A stretch of DNA of 31,386 nucleotides from Methylorubrum extorquens (GTDB taxonomy: Bacteria > Pseudomonadota > Alphaproteobacteria > Rhizobiales > Beijerinckiaceae), in contig JAEUAC010000189.1 in the NCBI GenBank assembly GCA_019695455.1, positions 1 through 31,386 of the forward strand, in the 5' to 3' direction. A program made the position numbers and the translations under genes. A model generated the notes under the pieces. That model was not told the DNA's origin, did not search any database, and saw only the letters and a program-made list of their open reading frames with translations. The first letter of the stretch is position 1. Each line of letters begins with the position of its first letter. This document shows, piece after piece, positions 6,700-14,906 of the stretch.

Positions 6700-9482
6700 T
6701 GTTCGGCCTGCCGCTCACCTTCCTGTCGCCGCTCGTGCTGGCGGGCCTGCTCGCCCTCCCGGCGATCTGGCTCCTGCTCCGCGTGACGCCGCCCCAGCCG
6801 CGGCAGATCGCGTTCCCGCCGCTCAGGATCCTGGCCGACATCCTGCCGAAGCAGGAGAGCCCGGCCCGCACGCCCTGGTGGCTCCTCGTGCTCCGGCTGC
6901 TCGTGGCCGCCCTCCTCATCCTGGCCGCCTCCGGCCCGCTCTGGAACCCGGGCGCGGCCGGCGGGCGGGGGCCGCTGCTGCTCGTGCTCGATTCCGGCTT
7001 CCCGGCCGCCTCCGACTGGCGGGCCCGGCAGGCCTTCGCGGTGGAGCGGGCCGAGGGCGCCGTGCGGGACGGCCGCCCCGTCGCCTTCCTGGCGACCGCG
7101 GACCGGCCGGCCGGCCTCGAGGCCGTGGCGCCGACGGCCGCGCTCGAGCGGGTGCGGGCGGCGAAGCCGCAGGCCTGGCTCGCCGACCGCCGCCTCCATG
7201 TCGACGCCGTCGCGGGCTTCCTGAAGGCGCGTCCCGACGCGGAGGTCGCCTGGATCGCCGACGGGGTGGCGGGCGGCGAGGACGCGCCCTTCGCGGCGGC
7301 GCTCGCCGCGGCCGGCGGCGGCGTCACGGTCTACGCCCATCCGCGGGCGGGCGCGCTGGCGCTCGCCGGGACGGAGCAGAAGGCCGGCAAGCTCGCGGTC
7401 CGGATCGTGCGCGCGGAGGCGAACGGGCGCGACGCCGGCACGCTGCGGGCGCTCGACGCCAAGGGCCTGCCGCTCGCCGACGCGGCGTACGCGTTCGCCC
7501 CGGCCGCCACGGAGACGGACGGCACCTTCGACCTCCCCATCGAGATCCGGAATGCGATCGCCCGGATCGAGATCCTGGGCGAGGCCTCGGCCGGGGCCGT
7601 CCTGCTGCAGGACGAGCGCGGCAAGCGCCGGCGCATCGGCCTCGTGTCGGGCGCGACGGCGGATCAGGCCCAGCCGCTCCTGGCGCCCACCTACTACCTG
7701 TCCCGCGCGCTCGGACCCTACGGCGAGGTGCGCGAGGGCCATGGCGGCGTGTCGGACGCGATCGGCCAGCTGCTCGACCAGCAGGTGAGCGTCCTCGTGC
7801 TCGCCGACGTCGGCTCGCTCGACCGGGAGACGCACGACAAGGTGCTGGCCTTCGTCGAGCGGGGCGGCCTGCTCCTGCGCTTCGCGGGATCCCGGCTCGC
7901 GGCCGGCAACGACGACCTCGTGCCCGTCCGGCTGCGCCGCGGCGGCCGCAACCTCGGCGGCGCCCTCTCCTGGGACGCCCCGAAGACGCTGGCGCCCTTC
8001 GGCCGGGAGACGCCGTTCTACGGCCTCGCGATCCCGTCCGACCTCGGCGTCCGGCGCCAGATCCTGGCCGAGCCGGACGGCGAGCTCGGCCGCAGGACCT
8101 GGGCCGCCCTGCAGGACGGCACCCCCATCGTGACGGCGGAGCGGCGGGGCCAGGGCCAGATCGTCCTCGTCCACGTGACGGCGGATTCGACCTGGTCGAA
8201 CCTGCCGCTGACCGGCCTCTTCGTCGACATGCTCCGCCGCACGATCGCGCTGTCCGGCCTCACGGCGCCGACCGGCGAGGGCCGCTCCGAGACGGAGACC
8301 GTCGCGCCGACCCGCGTGCTCGACGGCTTCGGCGCGCTCGTCGCACCGCCGCCCACGGCACGGCCCGTCCCCCGCTCCTACGCCGACCGGGCGACGGCCG
8401 AACACCCGCCGGGCTTCTACGGCCCGCCCGATTCCAGCCTCGCCGTGAACGCGCTCGTGCCGGGGGACCGGCTCGCCCCGCTCGCGCTCGGGCCCCTCGC
8501 CGCCCGGACGGCGGCGCTCGCGCCGGCCGCCACCTTCGACATCCGGGCCCCGCTCCTCACGATCGCCATCCTGGTCCTCGCGGCCGACGCGCTCCTGTCG
8601 CTCTGGCTCGGCGGCCATCTCGGGCGCCTCCGGATCCGCCGCCCGGCCGCGGCGGCGGCGCTCCTCCTCGGACTGGTCCTCGCCGGCGCGGGCCTGCCCG
8701 GCCCCGCCTCGGCCCAGACGGGTCCGGACGCGCCCGCCCGGGCCTCGGCCGAATCGGCGCTCGCCACGCGCCTCGCCTACGTCGTGACGGGCGACGCGCA
8801 GGTGGACGCGACGAGCCGCGCCGGCCTCCTCGGGCTGACCCAGGCGCTCTCGGCCCGCACGGCGCTCGACGCGGGCGACCCGGTCGGCATCGACCTCGCC
8901 CGGGACGAGCTCGTCTTCTACCCGATCCTCTACCTGCCGATCGCGGCCGGCCGGCCGCTCCCGTCCGCCGACGCCATCCGCAAGCTCGACGCCTTCATGA
9001 AGAACGGCGGCACCGTGATCTTCGACACGCGCGACGCCCTGAACGCCCGCCCGGGCCTCGACGCGACGCCGGAGACGAGCGCGCTCCGGCGCATGCTGGC
9101 GACGCTCGACGTGCCCGAGCTCGAACCCGTCCCGCGCGACCACGTGCTGACCAAGACCTTCTACCTGCTCGACCGCTTCCCCGGCCGCTACGCCACGGGC
9201 CAGACCTGGGTGGAGGCGCTGCCGCCCGCGCAGGACGGCGAGCGGCGCCCGGCGCGGGCCGGCGACAGCGTCTCGCCGATCGTCATCACGTCGAACGACC
9301 TCGCGGCCGCCTGGGCCGTCGGCCGCGACGGCGAGCCCCTCTACCCGATCGTCGGCGCCGATCCGCGCCAGCGCGAGATGGCGATCCGGGGCGGCGTGAA
9401 CCTCGTGATGTACACGCTGACGGGCAACTACAAGGCGGACCAGGTCCACGTGCCGGCCCTGCTGGAGAGGCTGGGGCAGTGA
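6699..9482 (+). CDS. BatA N-terminal / DUF4159 membrane protein
   Basis: A 927-aa protein with three parts. Residues 1-80 are a BatA-type N-terminus with two membrane helices (about 3-27 and 60-80) around P-P-Q-P-R-Q-I-A-F-P-P-L-R-I-L. A periplasm- or cytoplasm-facing middle follows, then two more helices near 616-640 and 651-672 that end in a signal-peptide-like A-S-A-Q. The last 250 residues are a DUF4159 domain (L-V-F-Y-P-I-L-Y-L-P-I, N-G-G-T-V-I-F-D-T-R-D, G-N-Y-K-A-D-Q-V-H). The VWA-like segment after the second helix reads V-L-D98-S-G100-F-P102, so the DxSxS metal site is incomplete. ATG 6699 overlaps the DUF58 stop. Probably a membrane scaffold for the MoxR/VWA complex. Confidence 0.92.
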   Translation: MFGLPLTFLSPLVLAGLLALPAIWLLLRVTPPQPRQIAFPPLRILADILPKQESPARTPWWLLVLRLLVAALLILAASGPLWNPGAAGGRGPLLLVLDSGFPAASDWRARQAFAVERAEGAVRDGRPVAFLATADRPAGLEAVAPTAALERVRAAKPQAWLADRRLHVDAVAGFLKARPDAEVAWIADGVAGGEDAPFAAALAAAGGGVTVYAHPRAGALALAGTEQKAGKLAVRIVRAEANGRDAGTLRALDAKGLPLADAAYAFAPAATETDGTFDLPIEIRNAIARIEILGEASAGAVLLQDERGKRRRIGLVSGATADQAQPLLAPTYYLSRALGPYGEVREGHGGVSDAIGQLLDQQVSVLVLADVGSLDRETHDKVLAFVERGGLLLRFAGSRLAAGNDDLVPVRLRRGGRNLGGALSWDAPKTLAPFGRETPFYGLAIPSDLGVRRQILAEPDGELGRRTWAALQDGTPIVTAERRGQGQIVLVHVTADSTWSNLPLTGLFVDMLRRTIALSGLTAPTGEGRSETETVAPTRVLDGFGALVAPPPTARPVPRSYADRATAEHPPGFYGPPDSSLAVNALVPGDRLAPLALGPLAARTAALAPAATFDIRAPLLTIAILVLAADALLSLWLGGHLGRLRIRRPAAAAALLLGLVLAGAGLPGPASAQTGPDAPARASAESALATRLAYVVTGDAQVDATSRAGLLGLTQALSARTALDAGDPVGIDLARDELVFYPILYLPIAAGRPLPSADAIRKLDAFMKNGGTVIFDTRDALNARPGLDATPETSALRRMLATLDVPELEPVPRDHVLTKTFYLLDRFPGRYATGQTWVEALPPAQDGERRPARAGDSVSPIVITSNDLAAAWAVGRDGEPLYPIVGADPRQREMAIRGGVNLVMYTLTGNYKADQVHVPALLERLGQ

Positions 9483-9624
9483 GTGCGATGCCGGGCTTCC
9501 CCTCCGACTTCGTCCTGCCGAGGAGCCCCGCGCGGCGGGGCGTCTGGAAGCGCGTGCAACGGTCGTGCGGGCGTCGAGACGCCGCTCCGCGGCTCCTCCG
9601 CATGACGACGATCGTGCTTCACCC
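9483..9624. repeat. hairpin-rich linker, possible repetitive extragenic element
   Basis: This 142-bp gap lies inside an otherwise overlapping operon. It holds three perfect inverted repeats: GCCCCGC-GCG-GCGGGGC (9525-9541), GCGTC-GA-GACGC (9571-9582) and GCCGC-TCC-GCGGC (9581-9593, sharing two bases with the previous one). The look is that of a palindromic interspersed element or an RNA-processing site inserted between the DUF4159 and VWA genes. No second copy is seen in this window, so the repeat status is inference. Confidence 0.45.
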
Positions 9625-11697
9625 ATGCTGAGCCTCGCCTTCAATCCGCTGGTCCCGTGGCCCGCCCTGATCGGGCTCGGCATCCTGGCCCTCGCCGTCG
9701 TGGTCGTCGCGGCCCTGTCGCGGGGCGGCGTCGCGGCCCTGCGGGCGCTGGCGCTCGGGCTGCTCCTGGTCGCGCTCGCCGATCCCTCGCTCGTGCAGGA
9801 GGAGCGAGACCCCGTCCGCTCCGTGGTCGCCGTGGTCGTCGACCGATCGACGTCGCAGACGCTCGGCGACCGCCAGGCCATGACGGACACGGTCAAGGCC
9901 GAGGTCGAGCGGCGTCTCGGCGCCCTCCCCGACACCGAGATCCGGCTGGTCGAGCAGGAGGACGGCGAGGGCGACGACGGTACGCGCCTGTTCGGCGCGC
10001 TCGCCCGCGGCCTCGCCGACGTCGCGCCGGACCGCGTGGCCGCGATCCTGATGATCACGGACGGCGTGGTGCACGACATCCCGGCCAGCGCCGCCGAACT
10101 CGGCATCCGGGCGCCGCTCCACGCGCTCGTGACCGGCCGCCCGAACGAGCGCGACCGCCGCATCGCGCTCATCGAGGCGCCGCGCTTCGGCATCGTCGGC
10201 AAGGACCAGGTGATCCGGGCCGAGGTGTCCGAGCGCAACGGGACCGGCACGGCCACGATCACGGTGCGCCGCGACGGCGTGCTCGTGCTGCAGCAGCCGG
10301 TCCGCACGGGCGCTCCCTTCAACCTGACGGTCCGGGTCGAGCATGGCGGGCCGAACGTCGTCGAGATCGAGACGGACGCGCTCCCGGGCGAGCTGACGGC
10401 GGCGAACAACCGGGCCGTCGTCACGATCGAGGGCATCCGCGAGAAGCTGCGCGTGCTCCTCGTCTCGGGCGAGCCGCATCCGGGCGAGCGGACCTGGCGC
10501 AACCTCCTGAAATCGGACGCGAACGTGGACCTCGTCCACTTCACCATCCTGCGCCCGCCGGAGAAGCAGGACGGCACGCCCATCAACGAATTGTCGCTGA
10601 TCGCCTTCCCGACGCGCGAGCTGTTCCAGCAGAAGATCAAGGATTTCGACCTGATCGTCTTCGACCGCTACGCGAACCAGAGCGTGCTGCCGTCGACCTA
10701 TTTCGACAACATCGCCCGCTACGTGCGCGAGGGCGGCGCGCTCCTGATCGCGGCCGGGCCGGAATTCGCCGGCCCCGGCTCGCTCGCCCGCACGCGGCTC
10801 GCCTCCATCCTGCCGGGCTCGCCGGACGGCCGCATCCTCGAACAGCCCTTCCGGCCGCAGATCACGCCGCCGGGCCTGCGCCATCCCGTGGCGCGCGACC
10901 TGCCGGGCTCGGAGCAGACGCCGCCGGCCTGGGGCGAGTGGCTGCGCACCATCGGGGCGGAGACGCGGTCCGGCACGGCCGTGATGGCGGGGGCCGGGTC
11001 GGCCCCGCTGCTGCTGCTGGCGCGCGAGGACAAGGGCCGGGTCGCGCTGCTCCTGTCGGACCATGCCTGGCTCTGGGCGCGCGGCTACCAGGAGGGCGGT
11101 CCCTATATCGACCTCCTGCGCCGCCTCGCCCACTGGCTCATGAAGGAGCCGGCGCTGGAGGAGGAGGCCCTGCGGGCCCAAGTCGCGAACCGGCAGATCC
11201 GCCTGGAGCGCCAGACCATGGGGGCCGATCCGGGGCCGATCACGGCCGTCTCGCCCTCGGGCCGGGAGACGCCGCTCGCCGTCACCGAGACGCGGCCCGG
11301 TCTCTACACGGCCGAGATGCGGGCGACCGAACTCGGCCTGCACCGCTTCCGGTCGGGCGACCTCGTCGCCTTCGCGAGCGTCGGGCCGGCCAATCCGCGC
11401 GAGCTCGCCGACGTCTTCTCCGACACGGAGCGCCTGCGCCCGATCGCGGAGGGCACGGGCGGGTCCGTCCGTCGCGTGGCGGAGGAGGCGGGGGAGCCCG
11501 TCGTCCCCCGCATCCAGGCGGTCCGCTCCGGAACCCGCCTGGCCGGGGCCGACTGGATCGGCATCCGGCCGAGCGAGGCCGCCACCATCCGGGGCGTCCG
11601 CGTCTTCCCGCTGGGCCTCGGGTTCCTCGGCCTCGCCGTCCTGGTCGGCGCCGTGCTCCTCGCCTGGATGGTCGAAGGGCGCCGGCGCGCCGCCTGA
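9625..11697 (+). CDS. VWA / glutamine-amidotransferase-like membrane protein
   Basis: A 690-aa membrane protein. Two N-terminal helices (about 13-31 and 36-52) precede a VWA domain with an intact metal motif D73-R-S75-T-S77 (V-V-V-D-R-S-T-S-Q-T). A central immunoglobulin-like stretch follows (R-V-E-H-G-G-P-N-V-V-E-I-E). Then comes a class I amidotransferase-like fold (Y-V-R-E-G-G-A-L-L-I-A-A-G-P-E-F) without an obvious catalytic Cys, and one C-terminal helix (about 664-685). It closes the moxR operon as a BatB-like partner. I took ATG 9625; upstream in-frame codons run into the palindromic linker. The stop lies inside a 10-bp-stem hairpin shared with the convergent gene. Confidence 0.9.
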   Translation: MLSLAFNPLVPWPALIGLGILALAVVVVAALSRGGVAALRALALGLLLVALADPSLVQEERDPVRSVVAVVVDRSTSQTLGDRQAMTDTVKAEVERRLGALPDTEIRLVEQEDGEGDDGTRLFGALARGLADVAPDRVAAILMITDGVVHDIPASAAELGIRAPLHALVTGRPNERDRRIALIEAPRFGIVGKDQVIRAEVSERNGTGTATITVRRDGVLVLQQPVRTGAPFNLTVRVEHGGPNVVEIETDALPGELTAANNRAVVTIEGIREKLRVLLVSGEPHPGERTWRNLLKSDANVDLVHFTILRPPEKQDGTPINELSLIAFPTRELFQQKIKDFDLIVFDRYANQSVLPSTYFDNIARYVREGGALLIAAGPEFAGPGSLARTRLASILPGSPDGRILEQPFRPQITPPGLRHPVARDLPGSEQTPPAWGEWLRTIGAETRSGTAVMAGAGSAPLLLLAREDKGRVALLLSDHAWLWARGYQEGGPYIDLLRRLAHWLMKEPALEEEALRAQVANRQIRLERQTMGADPGPITAVSPSGRETPLAVTETRPGLYTAEMRATELGLHRFRSGDLVAFASVGPANPRELADVFSDTERLRPIAEGTGGSVRRVAEEAGEPVVPRIQAVRSGTRLAGADWIGIRPSEAATIRGVRVFPLGLGFLGLAVLVGAVLLAWMVEGRRRAA

Positions 11698-11720
11698 GGG
11701 CGGATCCGGCCCGCCCTCAG
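11694..11720. terminator. bidirectional hairpin at VWA/oxidase junction
   Basis: CTGAGGGCGG (11694-11703) and CCGCCCTCAG (11711-11720) form a perfect 10-bp stem with a 7-nt loop. The stem contains the stop codons of both convergent genes. It lacks a T-tract on either strand, so it may act as a transcript 3'-end stabiliser or a Rho-assisted terminator rather than a classical intrinsic one. Confidence 0.65.
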
Positions 11721-12952
11721 AGCAGCCGGGACGGCGCGAAGGGCGCGGCCGGCAGGTAGGGCGTCTCGCCCGTCATGAGCTCGGCGAGGAGCCGGGCGGT
11801 GGCCGGACCCAGCGTGAAGCCCTGGTGGCCGTGGCCGAAATGGAGCCAGAGGCCCGGCTGGCCCGGCACCGGCCCGACCACCGGCAGCATGTCCGGCATG
11901 CAGGGCCGGGTGCCGAACCAGGGCTCGCTCTCGACGGGCGTCCCGAGGTCGAGGAGCGCGCGCGCCGCCGCCTCGGCGCGGCCGAGCTGCACGGGCGTGC
12001 CGGCCGCGTCGTGCGCCGTGAGCTCGGCGCCGGACGTGATGCGCAACCCCCTCTCCATCGGAGCCGCCACGTAGCCGTTGTCCGCGTCGACCAGCGGCAG
12101 GTCGAGGCTGCGCGGCGCGCGCCAATGACGGTGGTAGCCGCGCTTCTTCACCATCGGGACGCGGAGCCCGAAGGGGCGCAGGAGCTCCGGCGACCAGGGC
12201 CCGAGCGCGACCACGACGGTCTCCGCCTCGATCGGGCCGTCCGGCCCCGCGACCGACCAGCCCGGTCCGGCCCGCCGCAGGCTCGCGGCATCCGCCCGGG
12301 CGACGCTCCCGCCCTGCCGGACGAACAGGCCCGCGTAGGCGCCGACGAGACCGCCGGGGTCCGAGACCGTCCAGGGATCCGTCCAGTGCACGGCGCCGAC
12401 GCCGCCGGACTTCAGCGCCGGCTCGGCCGCCATGAGGTCCGGGGCCGACATGATCCGGGCCGAGACGCCGAACCGGCCCTTCAGGTCCTCCGCCTCGCGC
12501 GCCGCGGCGTCGAGCGAGGCCCGGCTGCGATAGAGGATGCGGAAGCCGTCCCGGCGCACGAGGTTGTCGGCCCCCGACGCGATCATGAGCGGCCGGTGCT
12601 CGGCCGTGGCCTGGCCGATGATGGACGCGTAGGCCTCGGCGAGGCGCCGGTGCCGCGTCGGATGCGAGTTCCACCAGTAGCGGAAGAGCGGGCCCGCCTG
12701 GCGCAGCAGCGCGCCCGGCCGCCAGCGCACGTCGTTGCTGCGTCCGGTCGCGATGGCCGCGAGCGTCGCCCAGTCGCGCGGCATGGCGTAGGGCTCGACC
12801 GCCTCGCGCTGCACGATCCCGGCATTGCCGTAGCTCGTGGCGCGGCCCGGCTCCTGCCGGTCTGCCAGCACGACGGACCAGCCGCGGGCCTGGAGATGGA
12901 GCGCGGTCGAGACGCCGACCATGCCGGCGCCGAGGACGAGGCAGGAGCGCAT
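11717..12952 (-). CDS. FAD-dependent D-amino-acid dehydrogenase-like oxidoreductase (DadA family)
   Basis: A 411-aa DAO/DadA-family flavoprotein. The FAD-binding G-A-G-M-V-G motif is at residues 8-13, the family strand V-L-A-D-R follows at 28-32, and A-T-S-Y-G-N-A-G-I-V is the DadA-like block near 38-47. The C-terminal G-T-R-P-C-M-P-D-M-L-P-V-V-G and H-F-G-H-G-H-Q-G-F-T-L-G-P are flavin-pocket blocks. Enzymes of this family oxidise D-amino acids or other secondary or primary amines, feeding electrons to the respiratory chain or O2. The substrate cannot be assigned. It sits 5 nt downstream of an amidase gene, so the pair may release an amine or amino acid from an amide and then oxidise it. ATG 12952 removes a shadow of the amidase. 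Confidence 0.9.
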   Translation of the reverse strand: MRSCLVLGAGMVGVSTALHLQARGWSVVLADRQEPGRATSYGNAGIVQREAVEPYAMPRDWATLAAIATGRSNDVRWRPGALLRQAGPLFRYWWNSHPTRHRRLAEAYASIIGQATAEHRPLMIASGADNLVRRDGFRILYRSRASLDAAAREAEDLKGRFGVSARIMSAPDLMAAEPALKSGGVGAVHWTDPWTVSDPGGLVGAYAGLFVRQGGSVARADAASLRRAGPGWSVAGPDGPIEAETVVVALGPWSPELLRPFGLRVPMVKKRGYHRHWRAPRSLDLPLVDADNGYVAAPMERGLRITSGAELTAHDAAGTPVQLGRAEAAARALLDLGTPVESEPWFGTRPCMPDMLPVVGPVPGQPGLWLHFGHGHQGFTLGPATARLLAELMTGETPYLPAAPFAPSRLL

Positions 12953-12957
12953 GGCCG

Positions 12958-14451
12958 TCAGTCCCAGTCCCGGAAGCCCGGCATGCCGGCGATCGGCGGC
13001 GCGGCGGCGAGCCGGGCAAGGTCCGGCAGGGGCCGGGCGAGATCGGGATCGGCCGCGCAGGCCGTCTCGAGGGCCTTGGCGACCGTCAGCACCAGCGCGT
13101 CGCCGCCCCGCGGACCGACGATCTGCAGGCCGAACGGCATGCCGGCCTCGTCGCGCCCGAGCGGCAGGCTGAGGGCCGGATGGCCGGCCAACGTGACGAC
13201 GTAGGCGAGCGCGAGCCAGTGGAAGTAGGAGCGCGTCGGCGCGCCGTCGATCTCGGCCGGATAGAGCTCCGACCAGGGCCGCGGGCTCAGGGTGATGGCC
13301 GGGCTGACGAGGACGTCGTAGCGGGTGAAGAACGCCGCGAAGGCGCGGTAGAGCCGCGTCTGGTTCGTTGCCGCCCGCACGGCGTCGCCCAGGTCGTAGC
13401 CGAGCCCCTCCTCCACGTTCGCCCGCACGTTCGGGCCGATCAGGTGCGGCCGGGTGCGGACGGTCTCGCCGTGCCGGCCGAGGAACAGGGCCGCGCGCAG
13501 GACGGCGAACGTGTCGTCCGCGTCCCGGCAATCCGGCGTCGCCTCCTCGCAGGAGCGGAAGAGCGGCCCGATCGCCTCGATCCGGCGGGCGAACACGCGC
13601 CGCACGTGCCGCTCCGTCGGCGCGAAGCCGAAATCCGCGGTCGCGGCGAGCCGGAGCGCGCCGAGATCGGCCGGCCGCACGGGGAAGAAGCGCTCGGGCC
13701 GTCCCCGCACGGCTTCGCCCGGCAGCGTGTAGGCCAACGGGTCGCGCCCGTCGTCGCTCGCCAGCACGGACAGCATGAGGGCGAGGTCGTCGACGCTGCG
13801 GGCCATCGGCCCGTCCGTCGACAGGTTGGACCAGCCGAAGGCGCGCTTCTCGCTCGGCACGAGGCCGGACGAGGGCCGCATGCCGACGATGCCCGCATAG
13901 GCGGCCGGATTGCGCAGGCTGCCGCCGGTGTCGGACCCCGTCGCGAGCGGCGCCATCCCGCAGGCGAGCGCGACAGCCGAGCCGCCGGACGAGCCGGCCG
14001 CCGATCGGGTCGGGTCGAAGGCATTGCCCGTGGCGCCGTGGACCGGATTGCGCGTGTTGCCGCCGGCGGCCCATTCGGGCGTGTTGGTCTTGCCGAACAC
14101 GACGGCGCCGGCCGCCCGCAACCGCGCCACGGTGCCGAGATCCTCCGTCGGAACGAAGTCGGCGTGGATGGGCGACCCGTAGGTCGTGCGGAGCCCCGCC
14201 GTCTCCTGCGTGTCCTTGACGAGGAGCGGCACGCCGCCGAGCGGGCCGATCGGCTCGCCCCGGGCCAGCCGCGCCTCGACCGCCCGGGCGGCCGCCCGCG
14301 CACCCTCGGCGTCGAGCGTCACGACCGCGTTCACGGCGGGGTCGATCGCGGCGATCCGATCCAGGCAGGAATCGAGCGCGGCCACGGGCGAGACCGTCCG
14401 GGCGGCGATCGCGTCCCGCAGCGCGACCGCGCCGAGATCGCAGGGGTTCAT
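12958..14451 (-). CDS. amidase-signature family hydrolase
   Basis: A 497-aa amidase-signature enzyme with the full Ser-cisSer-Lys triad visible. Lys79 is in L-L-V-K-D, the cis-Ser154 in A-G-S-S-G-G-S-A, and the nucleophile Ser178 in G-S-D-T-G-G-S-L-R. The 24-residue Ser-Ser spacing is typical. Such enzymes hydrolyse a wide range of carboxylic amides. It is not GatA: there is no gatB or gatC nearby and it is followed by a DadA-like oxidase 5 nt downstream. The N-terminus starts neatly at ATG 14451. Likely first gene of a two-gene operon; the 180 bp upstream to the divergent small ORF may hold its promoter. The substrate is unknown. Confidence 0.92.
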   Translation of the reverse strand: MNPCDLGAVALRDAIAARTVSPVAALDSCLDRIAAIDPAVNAVVTLDAEGARAAARAVEARLARGEPIGPLGGVPLLVKDTQETAGLRTTYGSPIHADFVPTEDLGTVARLRAAGAVVFGKTNTPEWAAGGNTRNPVHGATGNAFDPTRSAAGSSGGSAVALACGMAPLATGSDTGGSLRNPAAYAGIVGMRPSSGLVPSEKRAFGWSNLSTDGPMARSVDDLALMLSVLASDDGRDPLAYTLPGEAVRGRPERFFPVRPADLGALRLAATADFGFAPTERHVRRVFARRIEAIGPLFRSCEEATPDCRDADDTFAVLRAALFLGRHGETVRTRPHLIGPNVRANVEEGLGYDLGDAVRAATNQTRLYRAFAAFFTRYDVLVSPAITLSPRPWSELYPAEIDGAPTRSYFHWLALAYVVTLAGHPALSLPLGRDEAGMPFGLQIVGPRGGDALVLTVAKALETACAADPDLARPLPDLARLAAAPPIAGMPGFRDWD

Positions 14452-14631
14452 GGGCAGGCCTCGCTGTCGGACGCCCGATCCTAGCCGCCCGTGCCGGGCC
14501 TCGGAAGCGTGCCCCGCGTGCCGCGCAGGCCTTTTCGCGGTGCAGCGTCTTGACGGGAGCCGCGCTGGACTGGACAGGAAGAGGGTTCCCGCGGTGCGGG
14601 ACGGTATGGGACGACCTTTGATTCGGATGTC

Positions 14632-14901
14632 ATGCAGGGCGGAGAGGCTTTAGCCGCCGCCATCGGCCAGATCGAGGAGCGGTTGCGTCGGGCGAGAGCC
14701 GACAGCATCGGTCCGACAAGACACGCGATCGACGACCTCTTTGGATCTATTCTCACTCGAACGTCCGGACACGACGACGTCATGCGCGTCGAGGGCGCGC
14801 GGATCCTCTGCTTCCTCTACCTGTCGGAGGTCGAGAGCGGGAAGCGCAGCGCCGGCCTGCAGATCGCCCTGAACAGCCTGCGCCATCTCCGGGAGCCGTG
14901 A
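14632..14901 (+). CDS. small hypothetical protein
   Basis: An 89-aa soluble protein with no recognised family. It has an N-terminal helical stretch (I-E-E-R-L-R-R-A-R), a central T-R-H-A-I-D-D-L-F and a C-terminal L-C-F-L-Y-L-S-E-V-E-S-G segment. The base composition is a little more AT-rich than the neighbours (for example around 14735-14760). It stands alone between a leftward amidase operon and a convergent P450 gene, 180 bp after the amidase start. The Shine-Dalgarno is weak. A TTGACG hexamer at 14550-14555 could be a -35, but no clear -10 follows. It might be a regulator or an orphan accessory gene. Confidence 0.6.
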   Translation: MQGGEALAAAIGQIEERLRRARADSIGPTRHAIDDLFGSILTRTSGHDDVMRVEGARILCFLYLSEVESGKRSAGLQIALNSLRHLREP

Positions 14902-14906
14902 GGCTC
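14893..14906. terminator. small inverted repeat at convergent junction
   Basis: GAGCC (14893-14897), loop GTGA, GGCTC (14902-14906). It spans the stop of the small ORF and part of the P450 stop. The stem can be lengthened by CCGG/CCGG with a 4-nt bulge. This is the weakest of the convergent-junction hairpins in this window. Confidence 0.25.

Noticed and set aside
9428..9622. A leftward 64-codon frame over the palindromic linker, resembling small 'hypothetical' proteins annotated in similar genomes.
   Set aside because: It lies on hairpin-forming repeat-like DNA, and its product is Arg/Pro/His-rich with no fold. Better read as an intergenic element.
6621..10640. A leftward open frame of more than 1,300 codons opposite the DUF58, DUF4159 and VWA genes.
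   Set aside because: It is Arg/Gly/Ala-rich low-complexity translation without any family motif, a usual antisense artefact in very GC-rich DNA. The rightward genes have clear domains.
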